Shown here in pieces: positions 1 through 12,623 of a stretch of DNA of 64,000 nt (position 1 is the first letter of the stretch; every line of letters starts with the position of its first letter). Where the stretch lies: contig JAJKFL010000004.1 of assembly GCA_021186555.1 (NCBI GenBank), positions 21,480,406 through 21,544,405 on the forward strand. The letters run 5' to 3'. Under the pieces are notes generated by a model. That model did not search any database and was not told the DNA's origin. It saw only the letters and a program-made list of their open reading frames with translations. The position numbers and the translations under genes are program-made. Origin of the DNA: Reticulitermes speratus. Lineage: Eukaryota > Arthropoda > Insecta > Blattodea > Rhinotermitidae.

Positions 1-42
1 ACGCATCTGTGTGTTTCTTAAGAAGTGGCGTATATGAAGATC

Positions 43-108
43 GAATAAGTTTCTTGAGTAGCTCAGTAACTAATACCTTCAAGACGACTCTGCTTCATGG
101 AGACAGTT
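43..108 (+). mobile_element. decayed 3' tail of RTE-like LINE
   Basis: The stretch resembles the 3' untranslated end of the RTE-like LINE seen better at 56034-56180. The shared order is a TTTCTTGA-tagctga block, a TTCAAGA/TTCTCAAGA block, and GACTCTGCT followed by a tGGAG block. Only the last ~65 bases of the element are present, without the (TTAG)n tail. It is an old 5'-truncated copy. Confidence 0.45.
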
Positions 109-109
109 T

Positions 110-1638
110 GTAGCTACAACACGGGGCTCAAAATGTCCCCAGTTATTCTGTAGAACAGAAAACTATAACGTTATCCTGGAACAAACTTGAAATAACCAAA
201 CTCAGCAAAGTATTATTTGAAAATAAATTATGGTGCACAGAAAACAACACAAACCCTACATCAAAGCTACATTACCGTGCTCCTGGTGGAGACAAACTTG
301 CTATGTACTTTACGTAATTTATTTGTCGCTAAATTAAAGAAATATATTTGATCCATTTAGAGTATTGCAGGGTTAGAGTCTTCGAAGCGTGCATTACAAT
401 TTTTCACGGACAATATGAATGAGAATATAACGTACACGCCGAAGGCATAAAATATAATTCGTTTTCAGTTTTAAAAGGGCAAACAACACTGTTTACTTAG
501 CAACACTCTCTACTCACATTACACTTTTCATAAAGAGGATGCCGTATTTCTTCTTTTGTTCTCACAAACAATTTAATTAGGGGCAGAAGACGGAGTGGTA
601 CAGTTGGATGCTGAGCTGTAATACCAACATTTCTGAGCTTTTCAATGAAATTTTAGCCTCGCTGTTTTTCTAAAGAAACGCTCTCCGTCTCAACTGGCTT
701 CTTCCTACGCGTGTTGTTCTAACTCCAGTTAAATGAGCTCTTTTCTGGAGAATAACGATAATAATAAGATGAAATTAAAATAAGGCATGAGCTATGCTTA
801 AGTTGGGAAGAGAAGGAAGGTATAAGCTAAGCCACGGCAACCTTCGACTGGTGCTTTGTTTGGGAGCAGAAGGGTTTTAATTGTAACCAGATGACGTAAA
901 TTGTGAGGACGTGCGGAATATTAAATTTCACGTACTGAAGAAGGAATTTTCTGAGTATAACTGTTACACTTTATATGCTATAAGAGACAAATACACTTTA
1001 TAATTAGGTTGACGTCTGTATAATAAAGTGGAAGAATGTATTACGTTTCATATCAGTGAGTTAGTTAACTACATTTTAACACACCCAAAACCTTTCTTCG
1101 CTTTTTGTTATAACTGAAAATGATGTAAACACTTTTAGTAGTACTACATCTGGACAACTCATTTTTGTATGTATCACAATTTATCATTGTACTCCGGTTT
1201 GGTTCGTCAGTCTTTGTAAGAACGGTAAACATGGGCTCCAGGTTATTGCAAGTATTTCTGATTACCAGAGATGCTGAATTTAAGAACAGGGATGACAGCC
1301 CAACCCAAAACTTTACGGTCTGAAAGATGGAGCAAACGCACAGCTTCAAAACCGAGTCAGATAAACTAAAAACTAAGTTAACTAGCTTTCACACCTAACT
1401 CCTATGAACTTAAGAGCGCCCGTGTAATAAAAGCACTTTCAATTATGACCTCAAAGCTGTTATAAATCTTCAGTGTTATTAATTATGAGGTACAAACTAG
1501 TAAATTGATATGCAGCTTTTAACATGCTGCTGTCATAACACTGCGTGTATTCTCACTCGATAATGATTAAATAAAACTATAACAAATTCATAATAAACAC
1601 AATGCATCTCTAAATTGATAATGCTGTTACATGTAGTA
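110..1638. other. no feature recognised
   Basis: AT-rich unique-looking DNA. The longest frame (1065-1349, minus, 94 codons) has no motif, signal or codon character I recognise and is probably chance. Confidence 0.6.
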
Positions 1639-1645
1639 GTATGTA

Positions 1646-1687
<42 letters not shown>

Positions 1688-1803
1688 CAGTAGTAGTAGT
1701 ACTGGCGGCAGTAGTAGCACTAGCGGCAGTAGTAGTAGTACTGGCGGCAGTAGTAGCACTAGCGGCAGTAGTAGTAGTAGTAGTAGTAGTAGGAGGAGGA
1801 GTA
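1639..1803. repeat. (TAG)n microsatellite with internal 39-bp duplication
   Basis: About 13 perfect TAG units, then two copies of a 39-bp block containing ACTGGCGGCAGTAG and CACTAGCGGC interruptions, then more TAG and finally AGG units. The frames across it read poly-Ser, poly-Val or poly-Leu and are by-products of the triplet repeat, not coding evidence. The interrupted blocks show that a mutated stretch was itself duplicated in tandem. Confidence 0.95.
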
Positions 1804-1810
1804 GAGTAAT

Positions 1811-2957
1811 AGAAACTAGTGCAAATGATGTATCTAACAACGTTTCATCCATCCTGCAGTCTGTCTTACGATAGGTCCACAGCCTCTTCCAAAGCAAGTT
1901 CTCCACACAGAGCGACCAAGGGCTTTCTCTTTCAATTTCCAGTATCCTCTCTTTTCCCTGACGTCAGCCGGTAGCAGCTTACGTCCTCATCCTCCTCTTC
2001 TTGTCACTTCTATCTATCCTTCAATAACGTGTTTTAGAAGGCAGTTCCACACAAGATGTAACCAATTCAGTTAGCCTTCCTTCATTTCATTGTATGTATT
2101 GTATTGTATTGTACGTATCTGACAACACCGTTCATTAACTGTAATTGTATTCGCAACATCTTAACCCTCCAATTGACGGTGGCAATTCAAATATGTCACA
2201 TGATTTCAAGCTATAGAACACGACATTTAACCCACACAGTTTCAGTTGCCTCCCAGAATAAACAAGATAAATTTCCTGAACATCCATTAGCCGAATTAAC
2301 CACATAATTTATGTTCTGTTTCTTCCTGTAAAGTTACCCAGAGCAGCATCGCCCTTCGAACGGTTTACACAGCACATCCATTACACTTACAGCTTAAAGT
2401 TGATAATATGGCGGTTCAACAAATCTTTTTCACATTATCCTTCCGTCTTAGCGTCGTTCGACGGGTCAGGAAATCGAATAGGGTACGGCTTCATTTAACT
2501 TACCTTATTAGCCTGAACTAAGCAGATAATACGAATGCACAATTACCGGGACCAAGGAACAGTCCTTAGGAGCACTGCCGATCTGTTGGCAGTGTGAGAC
2601 AAGCGCCCAAAAGGGCTAAAGAAAGTAATCAAACGGGCTGCGCTCTTTTAGTATTGTAGTCGTCTGTGTCTGCGGGGTGTCATTCCTAATTCGATTACTG
2701 CCTACTCTATCATTCCTACTTCGCTTTCACGGGACACGGTCAAGTTAGGGCGAGCGCATTACTATACCACTTCCCATAATCGTCATGTTTAATCTCCTAG
2801 TACTTACTGAATCGGCGCATTTCTAAACGGCAATGTTCCTTCATATATTAATTAGAGAAAGGATGTGCTATGCATAAAAAATTTAGACATAAATGACAGA
2901 CTGACTACATGGAGACAGAAACAGAATGAATGATTTATTAACTAACAAACAAAATAA
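1811..2957. other. no gene recognised; short TATTG run
   Basis: Only a small (TATTG)n run at about 2091-2113 stands out. No coding or RNA signal seen. Confidence 0.6.
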
Positions 2958-2977
2958 CTATAGACACTCTCCGAATT

Positions 2978-3217
2978 CCGGGGATCGAATCCCGGTAGAG
3001 GCGAGATTTTCCGTAACCGTGCAGAACTGCCCTGGGGCCCACCCAGCCTCTTATACAATGGGTACCGGGTCTCTTTCCCGGGGGTAAAGCGGCCGGGGCG
3101 TGGAGTGACCACCCACCCCTATCAAGCGCCGAGGTCAAAGAATGAGTAGAGGTATACCTCTACTCCCCCTCTGGGCTTTCATGGCCCCGTTGTAGGGAGA
3201 ACTTTACCTTTACCTTT
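2978..3217 (+). mobile_element. tRNA-derived SINE, family A, 5'-truncated
   Basis: The element begins inside the tRNA-like head (B-box-like GGATCGAATCCC near 2982), runs through the central block with GGGTACCGGGTCTCTTTCCC and GGGGGTAAAGCGGCCGG, and ends in repeated TTTACC units. A perfect 12-bp target duplication, ACTCTCCGAATT, flanks it (2966-2977 and 3218-3229). The duplicated target is part of the MITE inverted repeat, so the SINE is younger than the MITE. Confidence 0.92.
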
Positions 3218-3311
3218 ACTCTCCGAATTACGCAATGCCAATTTCAAGGTATGCCATTTCAGTCTTACGCAATTTTAAAAAGTAAAAACATTGAAATAAT
3301 AACACTTTTAA

Positions 3312-3342
3312 TTTTTTTTTGGGGGGGGGGGGGAGGGGGGGG
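3312..3342 (+). repeat. T9-G13-A-G8 homopolymer block
   Basis: Nine T followed by a run of G broken by a single A, inside MITE copy 1. Such a G tract can form a quadruplex on the plus strand and is a likely sequencing or assembly trouble spot. The other two MITE copies lack it, so it is a local expansion. Confidence 0.9.
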
Positions 3343-3574
3343 ATGAAAGCGCAATGAGACGAAGGTGATGGAAGAATAATGTTAGGCGATAACACAGGCT
3401 GCGGAGCGGTCATGCTGCGGCTGATCAGGTTACAGTGTGTTGTAGTTTGGATTTCAACTGGACTCCTTTGTACATACGTATATAGTCGAACATATGTATA
3501 CTCAGGTCCGATTTGCGCAAAATTCGGCTTGCGCCAGGCTTCCGGAAAGTATTGCGTAAGTCGGGGCGTGTGTA

Positions 3575-6500
3575 ATTGACTGAATGACCAATAAACTAAA
3601 AACCTACCTCGAAATCTGATAGGCTGTCAGCTGGTCTAAGAATTCCCAGCTTTCATCATATGATTTTGTGGTTTTATATTTTATTTAACGACATTATAAG
3701 CAGTTCGGGCTATACAGATTGGAAAGGGAGAATGATTACTGAATAACGAATTCAATAGGATATGGAATGAAAAGGTCGTGACCTAGTTTGAGGTACTACA
3801 CATGCATCTGTCTGGAGAACCGCTTCAGTCGGCATAGACGGTGTTCTAACCGGGATTCCAACCCTTCACCTCCTGAATATAACCAAGCTGGATTGCAGTT
3901 TAAGCTAAATTAATCCTTTCAGAGAATGAACTAAGCTCCTGTATCGTGATAAATATGTTGTCCAAAACGACTCCTTGACAACCTAAATATGTGACATACC
4001 TAATGAAACGTTTTGCAGAAGACGAACTAGCCCGATCATGTGTTTTATCAACGAAAACACGAAGATATTTTTAACGTCTCAATTTATATTGACCATTTGT
4101 CAATGACAAGCGAGAGTGTTTCCTCAACGAGTAGGTTATCGTGAACATGTTCTTCATCTTCATGTAGCAGGTTTCATAAGAAGAAAGTATCTGAAGACAC
4201 AATCACCTCGTCCTTCCGTGTCTGTACATAGACAACGTGTGATAAAGATATACTTGAGGCAGTGGGTAGGTACCCTGCAGACCTGCTGCATGTGGTGAAC
4301 TTCCTCAGGAGTCCCATTTCTTATTACTTCAGGAAGTTGGGAACCTCAGCCACGCATATTAGCTTTGAGCGTGATCAACATTGTAAGCACAATTTTACTT
4401 TCACGGGTGTCAGGTCAAATCACATGTATGTATGTATGTAATGCACTGAAGCCATTGTTTTTACTGTTATTACTGTAAAATGGTCGCTATACTTTGTATT
4501 GTACTTCAAATCGGCGTTTTTCACATGCTCGTAAAATAAAATTTAACAATGGTCTTATATTCTTTATTAATATTCAGCTTTTCAGAACCTTCAATTGAAT
4601 AGCACCAGTGTTGGTTACGCCCCGGAAGTTGATACTCTTAAAGGCAGAGAATGGTAAAGTACAAACAAACGACATCCTTGTACTTGGCTTCCGTTAGAAT
4701 GACGGTCGAACTAAAAGTCTTTAAATTTACCCAGTTCACTGAAATGTACTAAGAGAATTGCAGATGTTTTTACACACATACTGATACGAGTACACTAAAC
4801 ATATACGTATGCATGTGTTTCACTGAAGAAACAGAGTAGCTTCAATATTAAAGACCAGGGAATGGTACAGTCAGGCTTTAAACATTTAACCTACTGAATC
4901 TTTATGACGTTTTAGGCCTAATGCAAATTTGTTCTGTATAGAGTTCGCAATCTGCAACCCACGTAACTTTCGCGATAAAGGTGACAACTTGTTGATTGAA
5001 ACTCTGTAGTTGCTCAACTTCGAAACTCCAAAGTGTTGACTGAACACTCTAACGTTTCCGGGTGTTGAGCAGAATCTGATTCAGAAGTAAAACTGAAGCC
5101 AATTCATGAGATGAAATTAGATTTATAATATCAATTGACGATATGTCCAAATGGAGTAGGAATAGACTCAAAATCTGAATGAAGCCAAAATTAGTTGGTT
5201 CGTACAGAAAGTTAACTTGACAATGCAAATATACTCTAACATTAGCGATAAAACGTGGCGCTGTATCCTTAGTATTTTGAACAGGAGAATGTTCATGTGT
5301 GTTTGTGTCATATATGACATAAATACTTCCGTTTCCCCCACATCCAGAAAGGTACTAGGAGATCACGTAAGTTAAGACTATCGACTAATGCACTATGTAT
5401 GCCCACAACTGTTATGTCATTAGGCATCCATATTTAGCTGCAAAAACAGTCTGCGTCATGTTCACGAAACGTAGCACCACGCGATGCCACGGCAATGAAC
5501 AATACAGAATTTATGTAACATCACATGTTTTCATTGTCATACTCGAATCTAATAAAATTAGCAATAATTTTGCGTTTATTTTTTATAATGTACTAACTTG
5601 CAAGCTCGCATATAACGTTTATTCTGATTATGAAGTTCGTTAAGAAGCATGTGCACGTACATACATATGATTAATCTGACATACAAGTAGCAACGAGAAC
5701 AAAAGTTTATTAAAAATGTGTGATAAAATACTAAGAAGTTTCATTATTTAAATACGTTTGTTGTGACAAAGTACGGGCATGAAATTAATATTTTGGCTGT
5801 CATTTAAATGAGTCTTTTTCCACACTTTTTGGCTTTCATTTATTTTTACGTAATTCAAGAAGAAATGATTGTGGAGTTAGACAATTCACTTTTTCATCTT
5901 CAAATGATAGATGCCACTAGCATGAATTAAGCAACCTCAATTTAGCGCAAAGTAACTAAAAAATAAAGTTTCCTGTGACATAAATTTCTTCCAAAGAAAA
6001 CATGATATTATGAATCCTGACAAAGGTGTAAGCCTAAATCCAGTCGCTACTGTCCACTTCATGAACACCGATATTCTGTCAGGCACGTGTCTGAGTGCAC
6101 GTGTTTATACAGCTGGCATTCCACATAACCAGACTGGGGCGGTACGTGAGTGCTGAAAAAAACAATTAAACCATTAATTAAGTAATTACAGGAAGGTTAC
6201 TGAAACACCGCGCTTTTATATCTGCTAAAATCCTCGGTCGCATGTCTCGTATTGCAGATCTGAACAGACTATGAAATGATAAGTTAATGGCAACACTTGT
6301 ATCTCGAATTCATACGCAAAATAAAGAGCCACTCGACCAATAAAATACCGGCAAACGTTTAAAAAAACGCTGAAGAGGGCCCATAAACGTATTGGCCCCA
6401 CTCAGCTACTGGTTCGGCTCAGCAGTCATATAAAACGATCCGTGTTTGAAAGGTAACTTTTCTTCCCATACCTGCAATGGTCTTTATAGACTATAACACA

Positions 6501-6974
6501 ATCAACGCACTTTAAAATTCTAACCCTTTTGTAATTCATATTAATAAAATTTAACCACTTTTAATGACTTCATGTATTAGCACAATGTTATGTGAGTTAA
6601 ATCAATTTAAAGCAACAATAAGCACGCTGATGAACACACCATCTTGAGAGGATTCAACGAATTGGCTGAAGATTTTGAAGGAAGAAAATGTTAGATAAAT
6701 GACTCTTGCGTGCGCTAAATATTCCAAATTAAAGCACTTCTTTCCAGAATACAACTCTGATAAAGTTGGAGAGGTACATATATGTGCAGGCGAAAGACAG
6801 CAGCCAGTGCTTAACCGACGCCGCAGTTCAAGTTCCCTGCACTTACAACTAGTACTAGTACTGTAAGGACAGTGGCAGCAACATACTCCTAGTAGAACGT
6901 GTGTGTAAAGCTAGTGAAACCCATGAAAACCAAAACAAATTTCACAGCACGTGCAGAAGTAGCATTAAACTCAC
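3575..6974. other. no feature recognised
   Basis: Long AT-rich stretch with only a tiny TATG run near 4424-4440. The longest frame (5395-5643, plus, 82 codons) is not recognisable as a protein. Confidence 0.55.
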
Positions 6975-7520
6975 GTACTTCAATCCATTTCCATGAAACT
7001 CACGGAATGCACAACACAGTATGTGGAGATCACTAACCGAGTATCACATAAATTGGAGAATAAATGTGGAAACTTCGGACAGAAATTCACTGTCACTCTT
7101 AAGTAAATATAGCTTCCACTGTGCCGATTTTCATGAAACTCACACTCATCCAATAAATTTTCGTGCACATTTCCTCTACTGCATTTTATCCAAATCGGAT
7201 GAAATATGTAGAAAACCGAGAAAAATTTCATTTGCGTCAAGTAAAGCATGGATTTTACTGCACTAATTTCACAAACACATAATTGTTCAATAGCATTGCG
7301 TGAAGCTCGTCCACACCGAGTTTCACCCGAACTCGTGAAGACATATGGAAAGTACTAGTAAAAATTTACTTACGCCCTTAAATATGACCGTCAATGGACC
7401 AATTTTCATGCAACACTTGCTCGAGAAGTATTTGTAAAGAATTCCAATACCAAATTTAACGAAATCCAATAAACGGTTCAGTCGCTGATACGAAGTAAGA
7501 GACAGACACACAGACCGACA
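6975..7520 (-). repeat. decayed dispersed repeat with recurring TTTTCATGAAACTC blocks
   Basis: Variants of an ATTTTCATGAAACTC block recur near 6990, 7130 and 7405, followed near 7500 by a GACAGACACACAGACCGACAGACA run. A similar ATTTTCATGAAATTT plus TCCGTCCATCCATCCG combination occurs near 25500-25560. This arrangement is typical of old arthropod transposon relics. I cannot name the family. The frame at 7323-7676 (minus) overlaps it and is probably repeat-derived. Confidence 0.4.
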
Positions 7521-7524
7521 GACA

Positions 7525-8697
7525 TAGCCTCCACATAAGGCGTTCTTGTTTTCTTCGTAAAAGTGTCTAACACCGCAAGTCAACCGAAGACCCTTGAAGA
7601 CATAAATCAACCAATATAAAACACCACAATCAATAACTGCAGAGTTTACTTCCAAACCCATATACATTTTAGACAAGAATTTAGTTCTGATTACACATGA
7701 CCGAGGGACAAACAGATGTATGAAAAAAAGCAGTACTTATCTTACCTACAGCGCTGGGACTAGGCGACTTTGACTACAAGTTTTACCAAGAACTAGTAGT
7801 TCATATCATGCACGCTTTCCAATAGATGGCTCAATTATAACCAAAGGGACATAGTGTTTTTGCAAACAGCTTCTCAATTAACCAGCATGCAACACCGAGT
7901 CGTTTCAAGCAGAAGGGATTGGTACGAACAACCGATGGGCAAGCACGCGAGGTCACCACGAATTTACCAACTCAGGCGTTTTGAAATGAGAAAAGGTTCG
8001 TACAGAAAAATTCACAAAAGAAATGAGAAGATGAAATATTACAGAACGAAGTATCGATACCAACAACTAAACGGAAGCTGGCGTCGAAGTGACAGGTGAT
8101 ACGTTAAGATGCCTATCATTACAACACACTCTTACGCCGTGAATAGGTCTACGATAACCGGACGGAAAGCAAATAAGAATTACTTTAAAAACACGTGTCA
8201 CAATAATCTCCTGTAAAACAGTCTAAATTAACCTGCCGTAACCTAAAGCATCTTACCCCACTAAACCCTGAGTCAACTTTACATCCCATAGTAATTAAGA
8301 TGCGAGGCCGAGGAGATTCAGACATAAGCTTACACGCAGAAAGAACAGAACTAAAAGACTGTCGGGGCAATGTAGCCTTTCGGAACGGAGGAACTGGTTG
8401 CGACGATGACAACGTGATGTTGCCCACAATTCTGGATGTGTGTGTCATTTCTGTGCAATATCTACTTGTGATAAACTGAATGAGAAAGACTGTTAGAGTA
8501 GGCCTAGATGTGTTAATAATGCCACTTTTATTACGTAATTAGGATGAGGGTAGTTGTCCATTACAAAACGTTCGTCTTTTGTTGCTTCACATCCTTTACA
8601 AAGTGCTTATGTTACTGAAATGGCATGATGTGAAATAATCTTATTTGAACGAAAATCAATGATTTAAATGTATCTTAAAATTCTCCTATAACTTGCG
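7525..8697. other. no gene recognised
   Basis: Two frames, 7854-8099 (plus, 81 codons, rich in Arg, Lys and Tyr) and 8185-8448 (minus, 87 codons), show no recognisable domain, signal peptide or splice context. Confidence 0.5.
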
Positions 8698-8838
8698 AGG
8701 AAGGCACAGAGGGGAAGTAAAATATAGCTATACTCTTTCTTTAACCTCGGAAATAGAGGAGGTTGGTGGTCAAAGTCACGCCCCGGCCACTTCACCCCCT
8801 CGGAAAAAGACCCGACGCCCACTGTACAGGACGCTGCC
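8698..8838 (-). mobile_element. SINE family A fragment (3' half)
   Basis: It matches the distal half of the better copy at 28811-29096: a pyrimidine-rich CTTTCTTTAACCTCGG block, GGTGGTCAAAGTCACGCCCCGGCC, then ACCCGACGCCCACTGTACAGG. The tRNA head and the end tail are missing. Confidence 0.75.
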
Positions 8839-8839
8839 T

Positions 8840-9711
8840 TGCTTTATTTATATGCAAATTTATGTTCGTTTTACTAGCAGAGTAGGCTACTGGCTGAAAG
8901 TGATATTGGTCCATCTGTGAAGGGATAGTTTCAGCCTTGTTATATTTTCCATGGTTCAGAGATCAAGATGAAATTACACGGCTAAAATAAAACGCGGAAT
9001 ATTAAAACGGAACTTGAAAGAGGGATGTGAATTACAATCAAATTAATCAACAATTTTTATAATTATTTTGCCTATTATTTGAGATCTCTCTCATTACCAA
9101 GCGTACTGCTACCATAATTGTGTTCATAGCCAGAGTTCAAAGTTCAGTGTGGTTTTTATTGAAACCATTTATGTATAAAACTACGAAAATGGCGATTAGG
9201 ATAATGACAACAATTAATCACTTGCGCACATGACACTTCAAAATGTGGAAAATCTAACCTAGCGCCTACAATAAGTAGTTTATTCTGTAACCACTCAAAT
9301 TAAAAAAAAGGACTCTAATTAACTAACTCTGTGGTAACAGACAATGAACATTGCACAGCCGTCAACACAGGAACATTTCACAGGATTCTGAGACCGTTCA
9401 ATCCAACCGACAGTATTTGTCGCCCTAAGATCAATTTGAATACCATCATTTCATAATCTACTTGGCCTTCCAATTGGTATTTTTACAACAGGATTTCCTG
9501 CCAACATTTTTTTATTTTCGACCACAGTTACAAATCCAGTCATTCTTACTCTCGCTGAATGACGACTCTTAACAATATCAGGTAAGCCTGAGATTGTCCC
9601 TGTGCTTGAAATACGCTATGAAGTCTTATGGGGAAGATGAGGTCCAGCTGTACGAATTCTTGAACTTGGCGCTAGACTGTGGCGCAAGGTCAGCTTCACA
9701 ACCCAGTCTCT
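8840..9711. other. no feature recognised
   Basis: AT-rich sequence with no gene, tandem array or repeat relationship that I can see. Confidence 0.55.
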
Positions 9712-9800
9712 TTAAAATGGGGAAAGAGGCCCTGGTTCTCATTGAATAGAGGGCACAGTGTACCCTAAAACCGGTCTGGACGCTTAGGAAGAAAATAAAA
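9712..9800 (-). mobile_element. very old SINE family A fragment
   Basis: A GGGGAAAGAGGCCCTGG, CATTGAATAGAGG and ACCGGTCTGGACG succession matches the central part of the SINEs at 49021-49240 and 28811-29096, with many substitutions. Confidence 0.5.
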
Positions 9801-11377
9801 GCCTCGTACTTAGACCAACGACGCCCTACTCAATTAAATATGAAATATATACGGAAGTATTGGCAACTGGTATCAAGCAATACAAGTGTATGGAATTCTG
9901 ACGATGCTGTATCACATTTAGACTTATTCAACCTTTGGACTTTCTCAGTCGTCCCATGTCTAAAATAGAAATTAAAAATCAATATAAACTTTTAATTTCC
10001 ATTTTAAACAAGGGACGAGGAACAAAGTCTAAAGATCGAATGATTACATATGGCATTTAGGAAGTTCATCATTATTGATATATCTTTCTCCTTTGTTATA
10101 AATCTTCCTGCGTGCCCTCTGTACCTCATAACAGTATTTCCGTCAATCGCGCACAATACACAGCCTATTCAGTAACCTATTTCGATTTTCGTGTTCCAAT
10201 CCTTAACATTCGTTTCAGCGCTGCTGAAATATTCTTTCAAAAGGATAGCAGATTCCGAGGACTGCATATGGAACTAGGATCAGATCTTCTGCAGTCTTTC
10301 GTTCACAATGACCTAAAACATGAAGAGGCTGGCTCCATTGAATACTGATAGTGCATCGGGATTTATGAGCGAGGGTGTGAAGAGTGACCGGCTGTTTGGG
10401 TTATGGAGTATAACACCGTGTTATCATTGCGAGCAGTATCCTACCACCGCCACGTCACGGCAGCGAGACGTTACCCAATCATATGCTCGACCGTGCGTGG
10501 CGGACAGCACACATCCGGACGTACAGATCGGATTGCAAATTGAGCGCAACTTTGATGTAGGAAAACTCTCTCAACCGATCATATAACTTTCAGCAACGGC
10601 TTTATTCTCTTGCTTTTTGTCGTCTGGAATGAAAGTCTGAAGGAACCAGGAACCATTTTTTTCTCAATAATCTTAATATTGGTTCATTAAACCCGTTATT
10701 CGTACACTGCAGACAACGGAAGAACTCAAATTACATGGGTCTGAATATTTTGTAATGAAACTAAAATAATAATGCCAACTATATTGAACAAACTTCACAG
10801 TTTAGTTTAAACAGATTTATTGCTACAAAAATTTATTCCGTTGCCATCAAATACAAAAAAATCCACTTTTGTGTTCTATTGACTCCACGCGTTTCGAAGT
10901 AGGTTCCTTTAAGTTTTTGTAACATTTCCATGAAAACCAGTTAATATTTTACTTAAACTACTTATTGATCTTTGTGAATATATGTACGGCTAACATGATC
11001 AACTGGCACATCTACTCTTATATGAATATCAAGTTTGGAATAACAGCCCTCAGTCAGTCATATTAAGGACCTACATGAAAAATATTTTATGTCTTTCTTC
11101 TTAGCTATTGTTATAAAAGTCAGTATCTTGTTGGCTTTATGTCATTTGTTTAACAACATTTAAAAGGACGGCCATAAAACCTTTTTATGTACAACCAACG
11201 CATTTGCATTTAACCAGAGCACACTTGAGTAAAAGAAAAGTTTAATTCCATAGTACAAAGTTTGGCTGTCTGTCTTTAAAACCTACCAATCGCTTCGTTG
11301 TTGAATTCTAGCTCATGTGTTTTATTTATAAACTCTGTCAATTACTTTGATTATATGGAGTCTGTGTCAGACGTACG
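9801..11377. other. mostly featureless; CpG-richer patch at 10430-10560
   Basis: Most of the stretch is AT-rich and silent. Around 10440-10520 CpG density rises and the sequence contains CCACGTCACGG (cAMP-response-like half site) and CCCAATCA (CCAAT box). Two overlapping frames (10112-10348 and 10320-10586, plus) are not recognisable proteins. See the findings for the promoter idea. Confidence 0.4.
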
Positions 11378-11548
11378 CATTGGAGCGTTGGTATAATGAT
11401 ACTGACAGAGGAAAACCGAAGTACCGGGATAAAAACCTGTTCCAGTGCTACATTGTACACCACAAATCCAACACAGATAGACCTGGGATCGAACCCGGGT
11501 ATCCACAGTGACAGGCTGACGATTAACCTCCTTATGTAACCCAAAGGC
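11378..11548 (-). mobile_element. SINE family D fragment
   Basis: Decayed relative of the full copies at 16270-16550 and 43467-43743. The plus strand shows GGAAAACCGAAGTACC, CCACAAATCC and the B-box complement GGGATCGAACCCGGG in the same order. The 3' tail beyond GGAGCG is missing. Confidence 0.75.
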
Positions 11549-12070
11549 ATATTCTAAAGCCCATACTAACTTTCTCCTGAGTTAGCTCAATCCAGTCCCA
11601 TTTTACTCGTATGTTACCATCACTACGTACCCTTGGTCTCCCAGACGCCTTCTGTAAACGTTCTAACTACAGTATTACATAAATCTTCCATCTCTTGGAT
11701 CGTAAAACAAAGTCCTAAATATACTTATAGACCGTAAAGAACTGACATGGGATCTTCACAAAACATGGCAACATGTGAAGTGACTGTAAAGGAAACTGCA
11801 CATAAATTATGATGACGATGATGATGACAAGACAGGCAGTGTACGTATAAACGTAACAATGTGGCGCGTTCGTGTAACCATTGTTGCTGTGGTAAGACAA
11901 TACGTATTACGTATTCTGAGTGTGTGTCTGTAGCCTTAGTTATCCGGCATGCAAGGCGCATGCGCTGCACTACATTGTCATGTGTGGCCAGTCTGGCTCT
12001 ACCATATTTTTCCACATTATTTCACAAACGGCACGATTTGGGGAAAAAGTTATTGAACACAAAATGTGTT

Positions 12071-12623
12071 AATAAATACATCAACCAACAAATGCACTTA
12101 CTGAATACAATTCATAACAAGTATTAAACTCCTACATGCTTCGGCACCGGGATGCCATTCTCAGGGAGTTTTAGAACAAAGGAATACAAGCCCAACACTT
12201 TAATCTAGGTATTACACTGATACTACACCGACCGAAACGACACATTTCACACGCTACATCTGAATGAGATCCCTTCGGATCACATAAGAACGAGACATAT
12301 GTTTGTATGCACACTCCGTACAAATCATAAACACTGTGAACGTATACTTGGAACTGCTCACTATCACAAAATGTTAATATCACAATACTGTAATTTTTAT
12401 GCTTATCAGCTTTTTATATATTTTACAATTTTAACATTGTAACATATCAATACGGGCAGTGTCATACCTAGATTAACCTGTTATTCTAAAAATCCCTGAT
12501 GATGGCACCGCGGTGCCGAAACATGTAGGAGTTTAATACATTTTACGAATTTAATTTTATTAAGTGCATAAGTTGGTTCATGTATTAACTGTAAGAGTAT
12601 GCAAGGTATGAGTAATATAAAAT
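12071..12623. mobile_element. hammerhead foldback element with 10-bp target duplication
   Basis: The element lies between perfect AAAATGTGTT copies (12061-12070 and 12624-12633). Its ends are inverted repeats of about 105 bases. Each arm carries a hammerhead-like motif near its inner edge: 12126-12172 (minus, decayed core) and 12488-12534 (plus, intact core). The centre (about 12175-12485) is AT-rich and non-coding. The same arm sequence recurs in the palindrome at 19500-19674. Hammerhead motifs next to inverted terminal repeats are known from Penelope-like elements, so I read this as a non-autonomous PLE derivative. Confidence 0.8.
12488..12534 (+). ncRNA. hammerhead ribozyme motif, intact core (CTGATGA/GAAA)
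   Basis: The motif reads: short helix I strand, CTGATGA, one unpaired T, helix II GGCAC/GTGCC closed by CGCG, GAAA, then ACATGT and the cleavage triplet GTA followed by GGAG. This is the invariant hammerhead layout CUGANGA...GAAA...GUH. Helix III would be only two base pairs in a monomer, but ACATGT is self-complementary, so a dimer is the likely active form. Helix I (ATCC/GGAG with flanking A/T) needs a one-base bulge. Confidence 0.72.

Larger units (their letters stand above)
2961..3572 (+). mobile_element. pogo/Tigger-like MITE copy 1 (interrupted by a SINE)
   Basis: First of three related non-autonomous DNA transposons (others at 13550-13888 and 34202-34546). The family has TA target duplications and terminal inverted repeats reading CAGACACTCCCCGACTTACG, and a shared interior with GATGAAAGCGCAATGAGACG, GGCGATAACACAGG and GATTTCAACTGGAC blocks. 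Here the left terminus is at 2961 and the right terminus (CGTAAGTCGGGG block) ends near 3572. A SINE sits inside the left inverted repeat at 2978-3217. TA ends and CAG termini suggest the pogo/Tigger branch of Tc1/mariner. No transposase is encoded. Confidence 0.8.

Noticed and set aside
1610-1906. Poly-Ser, poly-Val and poly-Leu frames
   Set aside because: They are readings of the TAG microsatellite on both strands.
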